A stretch of DNA of 64,000 bases from assembly GCA_022496805.1 (NCBI GenBank), contig CM040102.1, positions 5,939,001 through 6,003,000 on the forward strand, read 5' to 3'. The DNA is from Pohlia nutans. Lineage: Eukaryota > Streptophyta > Bryopsida > Bryales > Mniaceae. Under the pieces are notes generated by a model that made no database searches, was not told the origin of the DNA, and worked only from the letters and a program-made list of their open reading frames with translations. Below are positions 53,653 through 64,000 of the stretch, one piece after another (position 1 is the stretch's first letter; each line of letters opens with the position of its first letter). The position numbers and the translations under genes were made by a program.

Positions 53653-56600
53653 CTAGTAAGCATCTAGCTCGTTCTGCATCCTCTCGTCATCCATGTCTTC
53701 CACCTGTAATGCAATATATTCAAGTATGTGTGGCTTTGCTTCATTGGGAATAGTTACTTGGTTCTCAGTTCGAACTCCTTGTATAGAAATGAACTTCACC
53801 TTCAAATGTCCACTTCTCGTTCTTGCTGGTACATCTCTCCATGAAAATATAGCAGCTTCTTTGTCCACCCAACCATGTTTCTCACCAGATGGCTCTCAAG
53901 ATGCTTCCATGCAGTTCCTGTATCGTTGTGGCTCAGAACCTGCTTCATCCGTCACACCTCGCCTCATAATAGGCCAATACCATATCACCTTCACTTTCAT
54001 TGCCCATTTGCCTTGCCCAAATTCCACCACCTTCTCCACATAGAATGGTACTCCAGCCCTAACTACTTTCCGCTCTACTGTTAAAGCCACGAACTGTCCA
54101 ATCTCCAAGTCCCTCGCTGGATTGAAAACTGGAAACGGATCATCTGTTGCGTCCAGGGTAGCTGTAGATGATGCTTGGCCCACGACTTCCGTCCCTGTTC
54201 TTCTAGGCGTTCTCGTTACCGCTGCAGTAGATGGTCTGCCCTTTCGAGGTCCGAAGTACCCTCGAGGCTCTGGGTTCGGCATTGTTGCCATGATCGAGTC
54301 CACAACCGCATTTGTATTACTTGTCGTATTGGAGTCAACGTCATCTGTTGTTGTTTCCACCGTCGCATCGTCTCCTGTTGCGTTCACATGTGCTTCGTCA
54401 GGCCAGAACGGTAGCTTTGCATTCTCACTTCTATCTTGCAGAGGAAAATTCTTCAAATACTTGATCAACCACCGCGCTTCCTCTATTGCCTGAAAGTTCT
54501 CCTCCACGTGTTGTATTCTTTCCACACACTTCTCTTTGTATGCAATGAATTCCCCCAAGGCTTTCAACTCCCTGTCGTCCGCACCAAACAACTTTGCAAG
54601 ATTTGGCTTCTCCTCTCTTGTAGGTAGAGATCGCAGACACAAGTGTCCCTCCGTAGGACCCCATACATCCTTGCTGTAATGCTTGAACTGCACTCGAGGC
54701 GCACCATTCTCCGTATAAAATCTCATTTGATGCGGAAATGTTATGCCTGTCAGTGTATCACCTCCCGTTAGCAAATGCGGCGTAATGAATGCCTTCCAAT
54801 CCCTCACGTTCTCCAAATGCCGAGCGCTCACGAATGACTCTGTATACGACGTTCCTTTCTCCACCAACTACAACAGTTGCTTCAGAAAATCGATGTTTGA
54901 TCTCTTCAACGTATGAGATATAATGCTGAACCGCTGATCGATGTCCTCGTGAGTGTGTCCTACTATAAGAAAACATAGCTGTACTTCTTGGAAGTAGCCC
55001 ATTCCAACAAGGGCAGCACAGAGGGCAAACATGTAGATGTTCTTGTTCTCTCGCGTTGTGTTGTCTGCTTGGATTCGCAACGTAGGAGGCAGCGCACCCT
55101 TCCTTCGTCTCACGTCATCTATCACATGCATCATTGTTGTAATGACTTGGTTGCTATCATGCTTATGGTGCGAGTCTATCCACATGTCTGTGTACAATCC
55201 AATTCCATGTACGAGGACTCCACACAAGTGAGTCTTCACAAACCGCGACTCAATGTTCTTCACCGTTTGCCTCATCTTTGGAATCATGGTGGTGTTCTGG
55301 TCCATGCCGTCGACTATTAGGCACATATAGAGGTTAGGGTTTATTATAGCTGACCTTTTGAATAACCAATAATCACGTCGTTCCTCCATTTGGTGGCGGA
55401 TGTGGATGAGAAACAAATTCTTAATCTGCATCTTCGCCACCACGTTGTTCGTTGCTTCCATCCCACACTTATACTCCCAACAATGGAAGCACTTCGAAAA
55501 CCTTGAAAACGGTGGAGTTTGCACGTGCGGGAACTCCATCCTCTATAGCTTTCGGAACGAACTTATCGACAACGGTTCCCCATCGTGTATCCGCTTCACC
55601 TCCTCGTTCACATAATTGAACACGTCCACTTTCGTCGTGTTCATTGGCAGCAGCACTAGTGCCAATACCGAGTTATCACTCTTCCGTCGTACTTGACGAT
55701 GCGGTTGTGTGCACCCCGCTTCATCTACAAATGTAGAAAAACATTCACGGGCTGCAGACAATTTTGTCCCTTCTCTAATTTTGCAAACGTTTCCATGGAC
55801 AGCTGCGATCCTCCTATACACTTGTTGACATTGTTTCAATTCCTTGAAACGTCTCTGCGAATAACCCAATGCTGCAGCGTAACACCCATTACAAACCGGC
55901 AAGCCATCCAACTTCGTATCATATTTGTTTCGCCTCTGTCCCTCAGTAATTGTGTAAAAAGCGTTTAGCATCTGCAAAATCCAAGTCGCTCTCACTTCAT
56001 ACTTCTGCGCCCACGCCATGTACTGTTGTTCCAAAATGTACTTCTCATTCACATCTCTCAAACAATTACGTTTGCACCCCCCTCTTTGCTTTGCAGATCT
56101 AACGCTTGCCAATGTCACTTTCTCCGTTCGTGGCTCGCCCTTCTCACGTGGTTTAGGAACTCTGCTCTTTCGATTCACCATAGAGTACGTCCTGCTTGGT
56201 CCCTCTGGAGCTAAACCTTCTACATGTAGAAGATTCCCTACGCTAGATTGTGATCCTTGCGTCATTGGAGATGACCCCTCTCGAATATCCGACTGAACTG
56301 GCGTGGCAGAATACATATCCGTACGATTGGATTCTCCATCATCCTCATGGAAATCATACTGGGCCATTGCCGCTGTAGAGAACGAGAAATTTTGTCCCCT
56401 ACCAGATGAAGGTGGAGGCTGTTCATTGCTTTGGACAACCCGCAACAGTGACCTCTGCCAACGTATGACTACGTCCAAACATTGTCCAAGATGTTCCCCG
56501 ACTACCTCTCCAGTCCAGAATATTTCGTCTACAACACGTGAGACACGTACAGCAACTTCACATGGAAACAATTTCACCTAATTCAGTTCCATCCCACGTT

Positions 56601-56841
56601 TGAAAGAACTATCAACCACTCCGAATCCCACAACGCTTCCTCCAGTCGATAGTAGTTGTACCGTCTCATTCCTCTGTTGTGTCTCCTTCTGAGTACAGTG
56701 TGTTCGTACCTCTTGGAACAAACTCATGCGAACGGGACGCCCAGTGGGTCGCCCTCCTACACTAGGTCCCGGTCTGTCCACACCTCCTACAACGTTTTGT
56801 AAAGCAACAGGGCTTCCAAAGGCACTTGAATCCATCGTCAT
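53653..56841 (-). pseudogene. DUF7869-like transposase-like protein, broken
   Basis: One frame from ATG at 56,841 to TAG at 53,653, about 1,063 codons, interrupted by TAG at 56,578, TAG at 55,543, TAG at 54,868 and TGA at 53,896 (lower coordinates given). The N-terminal region has GLPVCNGCYAAALGYSQRR, a cysteine-bearing block typical of this group. The core has IVDGMDQ, LRIQADNTTRENKNIYMF and FLIVGHTHEDIDQRFS, the hallmark of the family listed as DUF7869, which looks like an RNase H-fold transposase (inference). A low-complexity linker with PRKGRPST follows, then a C-terminal domain (FVALTVERKVV..GVPFYVEKVVEF) of unknown fold. Because the frame is otherwise open throughout, decay is recent or the gene is intronless and silenced. 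No terminal inverted repeats were found, so element borders are unknown. Confidence 0.7.
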
Positions 56842-56999
56842 CCGTATCTCTGTTCACCACATTTACAATCCGTACTCAGTATAACAAACATTTATAATAG
56901 CTTATCGATAACGCTGCTATTAACTACGATCTATACATAAAGTACAATTGTTTTGTTATGTTTTGTTTTGTTATGTTTGTTTGAGAACTCTTAATCCGA
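56842..56999. other. Leader of the DUF7869-like gene
   Basis: AT-rich, with a GTTTTGTTATGTTTT microrepeat around 56,949-56,982. Presumably promoter or 5' UTR. Confidence 0.4.
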
Positions 57000-57445
57000 G
57001 TGTCCCCGGGCTTGACCCCAGGCCCCATGCGGTCTTAGCGATGTCCCTCAAGGCCCAAATGCTAATTCAGTCCACTTGAGGGCCCCAGACAGGGCCCCTA
57101 AGTGTTCTAGGAGCCCCCGTGGGGCCCCCGGGGTTGACCCATACCGACATGCGCTCCTAGCGGTGCCCCTCGGGGCCCAAATGGCATTTCAGCCCACTAG
57201 GGGGTTCCAAAGGGGGTCCCCAAGTGTTCCTGGAGCCCCCGTGGGGCCCCCGTGGTTGACCCCTAGCCCCATGCGGTCCTAGCGGTGCCCCTCGGGGCCC
57301 AAATGCAAAATCAGCCCACTTGGGGGCCCCAAACGAGGCCCCCAAGTGTTCTAGGAGCTCCCATGGGGCCCCCGAGGTTGTCACCTAACGCCATGCGATC
57401 CTAGCGGTGCCCCTCGGGGCCCAAATGCAAAATCAGCCCACAACT
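57000..57445. repeat. 122-bp GC-rich tandem array, left, about 3.7 units
   Basis: Units mark CCCAC at 57,071 (as TCCAC), 57,193, 57,315 and 57,437, a strict 122-bp period. Each holds GGGGCCC-rich blocks, AAGTGTTC(T/C)(A/T)GGAGC, GGTCCTAGCGGTGCCCCTCGG and AAATGCAAAATCAGCCCAC. A single degraded copy lies at about 57,749-57,815. The array at 60,040-61,020 is the same unit on the opposite strand. Open frames through it on either strand are repeat artefacts. Confidence 0.92.
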
Positions 57446-57882
57446 TCTACTTAAAAATTTGTTAAATTTGTTAAAATGAATTCATCCATTCCAACAACTT
57501 CTACTTAAAAATTTGTTAATATGTTGCTTACAATCAATTTTATAAGGAATTTAGAATTCTCACTTTTAAAGTTTAGAATAAAATATTTGAGATAGCATTG
57601 GTTAACCTCACCATACGGATCGAATATTCAATTCAAAATCTAAAACTATCATTCATACATCAATCGTAAAATATTATTCCATATAGTACTTTATGATGAC
57701 TTTCCTCAAATTGTCAAATCTGGAGACACCTTTGTACGTTTAGGAGTTTAAAATGAGCCCACTAGGGGGCCCCAAATAGAAACCCAACTATTCCTAGGGC
57801 TCGTATGGGGCCCCCGTCGAAGTACACTTGCAATTTGCCAGAGTACAAGCCGCTATTGATGACAACATTAATTAAATGTTAA
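57446..57882. other. AT-rich DNA with a small duplication
   Basis: CAACTTCTACTTAAAAATTTGTTAA occurs twice (about 57,441 and 57,495). Includes the stray 122-bp-type copy at 57,749-57,815. No gene. Confidence 0.6.
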
Positions 57883-58820
57883 CCCCTAAATTTCCTTGTG
57901 TTTTTGGGAGCTTGAAACCTCAAAACTGCGATTTTCTACCTCTATGTACTCCCGGGGATGTGAACCAAGTTTATTTACTTCTTTTAGAATTCCAACCGTA
58001 AGATCTTTTACCTAAGCCTATTCATAGCTATTGTTTCAAAAATTGACCGTTGGATGTTTATCATTTGCAAGATCATAACATCCAAAGTTTGTGCAAAAGT
58101 TTTTCGGGGCATTGCTTGGGAGGCATTGTCTCCATAGTACAAAGGGAGACTTGAAGATTGTTACTCCAAACATTTTGCTCAAATTTTTTTCCATGTACAT
58201 AACTAAGTTGGGTACGCTCATGCAAAATTTTAGAGTCTCATTACGCGTTTCAAACCTTCATCCAAATTAATTTCCGGAAGTAGGTATAAGAATGGCAATT
58301 TGGTGAAACATGCATCACATTAATTGTATTTGATTTTCGGAAAAAATGAACGGTGATTAGGTACCTCTATGATTTTATAAAATTTAGGCGAAATTATTTT
58401 TTAAAAATTTCAAAATCTCAAATTCTGACAAATTTCGAAAGAAATGGATGTGAAATTACAAAAAACCTTGGAGGTTGCTATTCTTTATTTTAGAGGCTAC
58501 CCTTGTCAAGCCAAGAAAATAATCAACATAGGTCACTTCAAATTCTGAGCCTAAATGTGGTGAAGAGCATGTCTCCAAAAAAAAAATTGAAAAAATGATT
58601 ATAATAAAAAGTTTTTTTCTGCCCCACTTGGGCTTGAAACCAAAAATTTCAATAAAAAATTTATAAAACCCGAATTTGACTTTGTAATTTTTACCCCACA
58701 CACCTTGTATGTATGACCACGCCCACGCCAAATTATAGTCTAAAATTCTTAATTAAGACCTTCCATCTAAGCTGCCCGAAACAACAAAAAACCATTTTGG
58801 CTTTTAAAGGCCTTTAGGGG
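57883..58820. mobile_element. TTAA-type element, 938 bp
   Basis: Flanked by TTAA (57,879-57,882 and 58,821-58,824). Ends CCCCTAAATTTCCTTG and, inverted, CCCCTAAAGGCCTTTAAAAG, so the terminal repeat is short. The longest bounded TTAA element here, yet with no transposase frame. Confidence 0.65.
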
Positions 58821-58824
58821 TTAA

Positions 58825-59284
58825 TGCAATGGTTTAGGTATAAAGTCTTACTGAGAAGTCTTGGATTCGTTGTAGAAAGCTCCTACACCCCGCTGATCAG
58901 TACTCCACTAGTGCTGAATAAATCCTCCCATATATATACCTTTCACAAATCAAAAGGAAATGGAATAGACTGTTAATTAAATAACAACGATGATTTATTC
59001 AATAGATTTTATGAGATAATAGCTTCACGCAAGTTTGAACCGATGAGAAATAGGATGATTTCTGAAATTATTATGCCTCATTTCATGTTCTAGTTATTCA
59101 TCAAAAACTTCTAAGATCTTAGTTGAAAATGAATCAAAACTGCACTTAAAGAAGGCACCTCATACAATTATGCAACCAACAGATCTCCACAAATTACTAC
59201 ACTTAGAGATATACATTTCAACCTATCACAACATATTTCATTAATATCCTATTTGTAATGTAACTAAATAGATGCTTGAAATTT
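58825..59284. other. AT-rich intergenic DNA
   Basis: No gene or bounded element seen. Confidence 0.45.
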
Positions 59285-59910
59285 ATTTTAAAGATTATCA
59301 TTAAAAAAAAACAAAAATGAACAAAAGAACAAACAAAAAGAAAGAAACAAAGAATGCAAAGAAAAAAACAAAAAAATTAAACCAAAAACGGGAAAACAAA
59401 AAAAAAAAAAAAAAAAAAAAAAACACCAAAAAAAAAAAAAAGCCAAAAAACAAAAGACCAAAAAAAACAAAAAACCACAAAAACAAAAAACAAAAAAACA
59501 AAAAAACAAAAAAAACTAAAAGAAAGAAAGAAACAAAGAATGAAAAGAAAAACACAAAAAAACAAAAACACAAAAATTCAGAAAAAATAAAACCAAAAAA
59601 ACCAAAAAACATAAAAACCTAAAAACCTAAAAACATCAAAAACAAAAAAAAACCAAAAAACCAAAAACCACAAAAGCAAAACAAAACAAAAAAAAAAAAA
59701 AAAGGAAGAAACCAAAACCCAAAAAACAAAAAAACTCTAATAAAAATCAAAAAACCAAAAAAAAAAAAAAAAAAACCCAAAACAAGAAAAAGGAAAAAGG
59801 AAAAACAAAAAACAAACCAAAAAAGGAAAAAGGAAAAAAGGAAAAAGGAAGGTAAAAATGAAAAAGGAAGAAAGAAAAAGGAAGAAAAAAAAAGGAAGAA
59901 AAAAAAAGTG
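59285..59910. repeat. A-rich simple-sequence tract, about 625 bp
   Basis: Almost pure A runs with scattered C and later G (AAAAAC, AAACC, then AAAGG units), with runs up to about 24 A. Its composition shifts from A/C to A/G toward 59,770-59,910. Open frames full of Lys/Asn/Thr or Phe/Leu are artefacts. Confidence 0.9.
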
Positions 59911-60039
59911 CTGGCCGGCCCCGCCAGCTGGCTGGCCGCCGGCTTTGGTTGGATGTCGGCTTTGGCCAGCCAGCTCGTCGGCTTTGGGGTAAACGTTTCT
60001 CACTAAACCATTATTTTATCGACCTGTTCATGCGCTGAA

Positions 60040-61020
60040 TAGGAATCTAGGCCCGAGGGGCACCGCTAGGATGGCATGGTGGTAGGGGTCAACCCCGGGG
60101 CCCCCACGGGAGCTCCTAGAACACTTGGGGGCGCCGTTTGGGGCCCCCAAGTGGGCTGATTCTGCATTTGGTGCGCACGGGGCATGGCTAGGACCACATG
60201 GGCCTAGGGGGTCGACCCCGGGGGTCCCACGGGGACACTTAGAACACTTGGGGGCGCCGTTTGGGGGTTTAGGGTGGGCTGATTTTGCATTTGGTGCCCA
60301 CGGGGCACGGCTAGGACCATATGGGCCTAGGGGTCGACCCCGGGGGCCCACGGGGACTCTTAGAACACTTAGGGGCGCCGTTTGGGGTCCCCAAGTGGGC
60401 TGATTTTGCATTTGGTGCCCACGGGGCACGGCTAGGACCACATGGGCCTAGGGGTCGACCCCGGGGGCCCCGCGGGGATTCCTAGAACACTTGGGGGCGC
60501 CGTTTGGGGCCCCCAAGTGGGCTGAATTTGCATTTGGTTCCCACGGGGCACGGTTAGGACCACATGGGCCTAGGGGTTGTCCCCGGGGGTCCCACGGGGA
60601 CTCTTAGAACACTTGCGGGCGCCGTTTGGGGCCCCCAAGTGGGCTGAATTTGCATTTGCTGCCCACGGGGCACGGCTAGGACCACATGGGCCTAGGGGGT
60701 CGACCCCGGGGGTCCCACGGGGACTCTTAGAACACTTGGGGGCGCCGTTTGGGGCCCCCAAGTGGGCTGATTTCGCATTTGGTGCGCACGGGGCACGGCT
60801 AGGACCATATGGGCCTAGGGGGTCGACCTCGGGGGTCCCACGGGGACTCTTAGAACACTTGGGGGCGCCGTTTGGGGCCCCCAAGTGGGCTGATTTTGCA
60901 TTTGGTGCCCACGGGGCACGGTTAGGACCACATGGGCCTAGGGGTCGACCCTGGGGGCCCCACGGGGACTCCTAGAACACTTGGGGGTCCCTTTTGGGGC
61001 CCTCAAGTGGACTGAATATT
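60040..61020. repeat. 122-bp GC-rich tandem array, right, 8 units, inverse
   Basis: GTGGGCTGA (or its variant) recurs at 60,151, 60,274, 60,395, 60,517, 60,639, 60,762, 60,885 and 61,007, i.e. steps of 121-123 bp. It is the reverse complement of the array at 57,000-57,445 (GATTTTGCATTTGG, CTAGGACCACATGG, CTCCTAGAACACTTGGGGGC). The two arrays therefore form a giant inverted repeat around 57.45-60.04 kb. Confidence 0.92.
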
Positions 61021-61163
61021 TATTTTCGCAATGACGGGGTCTCCGTGGGGACATTGCTATTGTTGGGATTGAATCGTAATATGTAATCGCAAGTTTATTT
61101 TGAATATTGATGTCTGGATTGCTGATACGCTACTCTTTTTGGCAGGCTTTTAGATTTATTACC

Positions 61164-64000
61164 ATGGCGCGTAATGTGGTATCCGAGTATAGGGAGCATG
61201 GTTTGTGGGTTACGAGCGAGGACCCTTTGATGCCCATGCTGTGGATGACTGATTTTCCGGTGATGCCGGGTAGGTTCTGGACAGCACTTGGGAGGGTGAT
61301 TGGTGTGGTGCTGTGTATTACCTCGTCGCTGAATGGATTTTTTTTTCAGTCTGGTAGAGAGCGAGGACCCGACTCCAATGAAGTATAGGTTGCAGAGGGA
61401 GTTGATAATGACACCGGTCCCGCACAACCTGCTTGATCGTGTTCCCGCGGTGAAGATGGTGCGTTCGTTGCAGAGGGAGTGGGAGGCCATTCCAAAGGAG
61501 TTGAGGATGGCACGTGAGGCTTCTGTTATGAAGTGTATGCCTTTGGGCCCCAAGGAGATGCTTCGTGCGAGGCGCCGGTTTCTAGAGCATCAGGCGTATG
61601 ACTTGTTGAGGGAGCGTGCCCCCTTGGAGGCTGCAGTGGAGCAGCCTCCACCTGTTCCGGAGAGTACCGACCCCTTGTATAGGGTGCTTGCGGCTCCTGT
61701 CAATGTGGATTGGGTGCCAGTGGCAGAGCGCAGGACAGGACGACCTATAGTGGGAGCACCGGTGGATGATTTAGTTCCGGAGCCCTATCCTGTACCGCAT
61801 GCGTCTGCACCACAGAGGAAGAGGAGGAGGCTACAACGAGTGTCAAGGGCTGTGACACCACCATTGCAGGCAGGTGCAGAGGACGAGGCTGATGATATTG
61901 ATGATGCTTCGTCAGAGGAGGAGATTGTGGAGGATGCACGTCGAGGCATGACACGGAGGAGGAGGTTGGTGTTTCCGAAGGAGGATGAGCTTTGGGCGGG
62001 TTACATTTGGGGAGCGGATGCGATATTTAATGTCCAAATGCAGAACATCCGTGTAGTGGAGAATCCTGAGACGAACCACCGCGTGTTGACTGGAACGAGG
62101 GTGATGGACATGTATCGACGGTTGAGGGGGAAAGACAAAGAGTTGATCAGTCCGTTGACTTTGAGGCCCATCAGATACATTGTGGAGGGTACGGGGTCGC
62201 ACGGTGAGAGCCGGAGGAGGGAAGTGCCATTCTCGGAGGATAATGCAGTTCGGGAGTTTGAGGCTACGTATTTGCACTATGCGGAGGCGGTGTCTGGACA
62301 TGGAGTTCTTGGTTCTAGGGCAAATTGGTTGGAGAACAACATCATTTGGGAGCCAGTGGATGGCAGCACATTGTTCAGGCTTGCATGGAAGCCAAGATCG
62401 AGTGTGATGCGGGGTTACTATCAGAGGAGGAGTACCGTGAGGTGTTTGCAATACGGAAGGCCAAGTTTGTGGTGTACAAGGATCCGCATTTGTACATCGA
62501 TGCTTCAGTGAGGATCAATGCCAAGGAGTTCGAGAGACAGTTCTACACCACGATGGTGGAGGACCTCATGAAGCTCCGGACTATATGGATTGCGTGTGGA
62601 AGACCGAATCAGTATGAGCGAGACGACGATGAGCGGCGGGGTCGGGCGTTGATGATGGCCGTGAGTGCACTGCATCTGACTACAAGCATGAAGGACAACA
62701 AGGTGGGCTTGGCGACATTGTCGAAGCAGATGGTAGACCATACCCGTCATGCATGGCACAGGGACGAAGAGTGCTATGAGGCAGTATTGCAGGTGTGTTC
62801 GGATTACGAGAGCGGGTTTTTGTGGTTCAGCAAGGAGGACGAGAAGAAATGGAGGGATTATGCGTCCAAACACAGTTTGGATGTCACCGTGGACGTGCGA
62901 GTGGGGCGGAAGAGGATGGAGAAGAATTGGCTCAGACCATTGTCGAGGATTCCAGTTGGGCAGTATCTCCGGGTGGCGAAGGACTTGGCAGCACAGCCAG
63001 TGGAGGGAGGGAGCTGAGCTACGCAGAAGTACTACTTCAACGGCAACAACAGCCCCAATCCACCGAAGGAGACTTTGGCGTAGGTGGCTGATCGGATGTA
63101 GCGGAGGGAGGCGGTACGGAATGCGTTGAGGTGGTTGATAGTGAAGGACCGAGAGCGCCCGGTACCGACGATGGAGGAGTTCTTTGTCATTCCAGTGGGA
63201 CGATGTGGAGGGGAACGTGGGGAGGTCTTGCAGGAGTTTGGGGAGAATATCGAGACGGATATGAAGAAAGCTTGGGCTAGTCCATTGGTCCGTGCGGTGG
63301 GAGCGTTGGAGAAATTGGATCCCCTCATACCTCCATTGATCAGACAGCACTACACGGACATAGCGACCGGTGGTCGTGGATACCGAGGGCATGCCCGAGA
63401 TGTTGGAGATCTCGGAGCAGCGTGATGGGACTGGCAGTTTCGTTTACCCATCAGGAGGGGAGGCCATGCTTTGAGAATGCTTCCGGTGCAAGGTCGAGGG
63501 GGTTTTTTCACGGAGGAGCACCTGGAGCTTGGGGAACCATGCTTATGGATTATTGATTGCAGACAGGGATCATCACAGGGGGAGGACAAGGCTTGGGGAG
63601 ATGACGATTATGCACATGTGATGGAGAGGTTGCAGAGGTGGATGACGGGTATTTACAAGTGGAACGTCATTTTTTTATTGCCACCCGGAGTGCACTTTGA
63701 GGATCGGTTGCGCAATACCTTGCACGTACCAGAGGAGAGCCGGTGTTTTGGAGGAGTGTGGGTGTTCGAGTCAGGTGCGATCAGCGGATATGAGCATGAT
63801 CTGAGGCACGAGGGAAGAGTGGAGCGAGCAGTACAGGCTATTGGAGGTGTGGCAGTCGTGTTGGTGCATGCTAGCGGGTCCAGGGCATCTCAGAATGTTC
63901 GAAAGGGGACGGGGGAGCTTCCTACTGTGTTCATGGACTCCTGGACTGAGGCCAGAGCACCGTGTACAGCGGATCCATTGGAGAGGTCTCCGATAGAGTT
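61164..64000 (+). pseudogene. Long unknown reading frame, broken, leaves the window
   Basis: Starts at ACCATGG (61,164-61,166 ATG). Frame A runs to about 61,340, where a run of nine T coincides with a shift to frame B (61,333-62,370). A second shift at about 62,350-62,400 leads back to frame A, which stays open to the window end except for TGA 63,015, TAG 63,081, TAG 63,099 and TGA 63,423. The product would exceed 900 residues: an N-terminal domain, an acidic linker and basic patch (DEADDIDDASSEEE...MTRRRR), a helical domain (MKLRTIWIACGRPNQYERDDDERRGRALMM, given in part) and a C-terminal part with KWNVIFLLPPGVHFED. I recognise no family. The position beside a repeat array and the decay suggest a transposon gene. 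Confidence 0.6.

Noticed and set aside
9926..56841. TAG read as an amino acid (variant genetic code)
   Set aside because: Many in-frame stops in the retrotransposon and the DUF7869-like frame are TAG, which suggested recoding. But TAA and TGA also interrupt the same frames, frameshifts occur too, and the stops fall only in mobile or decayed genes. Decay explains them better.
59300..60003. Lysine/asparagine-rich or phenylalanine-rich proteins in the A-rich tract
   Set aside because: Pure low-complexity translation of A or T runs on either strand.
57076..60975. Collagen-like Gly/Pro-rich open frames
   Set aside because: They are translations of the 122-bp GC-rich arrays in several frames on both strands, with the repeat period.
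61912..63392. Long - strand frames rich in histidine and proline
   Set aside because: Shadows of the + strand frame, with composition explained by its codon use.
1..64000. CRISPR arrays, operons, bacterial promoters or riboswitches
   Set aside because: The window is eukaryotic; the regular repeats are tandem units without spacers.

Overview
This is eukaryotic nuclear DNA, almost certainly from a land plant or a streptophyte alga. It holds spliced genes with GT-AG introns, an AT-rich intergenic background, an Athila-like Ty3/gypsy LTR retrotransposon, plant-type Stowaway elements and a plant-type zeta-toxin-domain P-loop protein. TTAA-flanked (piggyBac-like) elements, an RLE-type LINE fragment and a DUF7869-like transposase-like gene fit a non-seed streptophyte (charophyte alga, bryophyte or lycophyte) better than a flowering plant. 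I cannot name the species.

Layout. 0.5-7 kb: an intact-looking gene for a P-loop protein of the plant zeta-toxin-domain family, on the + strand with 8 exons; its introns carry at least four small transposons, one nested in another. 8-9 kb: a foldback element. 9,253-20,120: a complete but multiply broken LTR retrotransposon on the - strand, with 542-bp LTRs, a 5-bp target duplication, gag-protease, pol, and a long extra reading frame after the integrase. 20-34.5 kb: gene-poor, AT-rich DNA dense with non-autonomous elements, including a near-perfect 991-bp palindrome and a MITE that hosts two further insertions. 35-38 kb: an F-box/leucine-rich-repeat gene (+). 39-40 kb: a 5'-truncated LINE tail with a restriction-like endonuclease and, tail to tail, a tRNA-like SINE candidate. 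40-43.5 kb: more TTAA elements and a large inverted repeat. 43.6-51 kb: two related loci for a small helical protein I do not recognise, the second one broken, separated by transposons. 51-53 kb: MITEs. 53.6-56.8 kb: a broken DUF7869-like gene (-). 57-61 kb: two oppositely oriented arrays of the same 122-bp GC-rich repeat, bracketing AT-rich DNA. 61.1-64 kb: a broken long reading frame (+) of unknown family running out of the window.

Only the P-loop gene, the F-box gene and perhaps the small helical-protein gene look like host genes; nearly everything else is mobile or derived from it. The best-supported general pattern is a group of ten elements with CCC- or CCT-like ends flanked by TTAA (or a one-base variant). 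In one of them a second element with an exact 8-bp duplication is nested, and removing it restores exactly the 540-bp length of a sister copy. All splice sites were placed by eye from frame, GT-AG and phase continuity; no transcript or database evidence was available.
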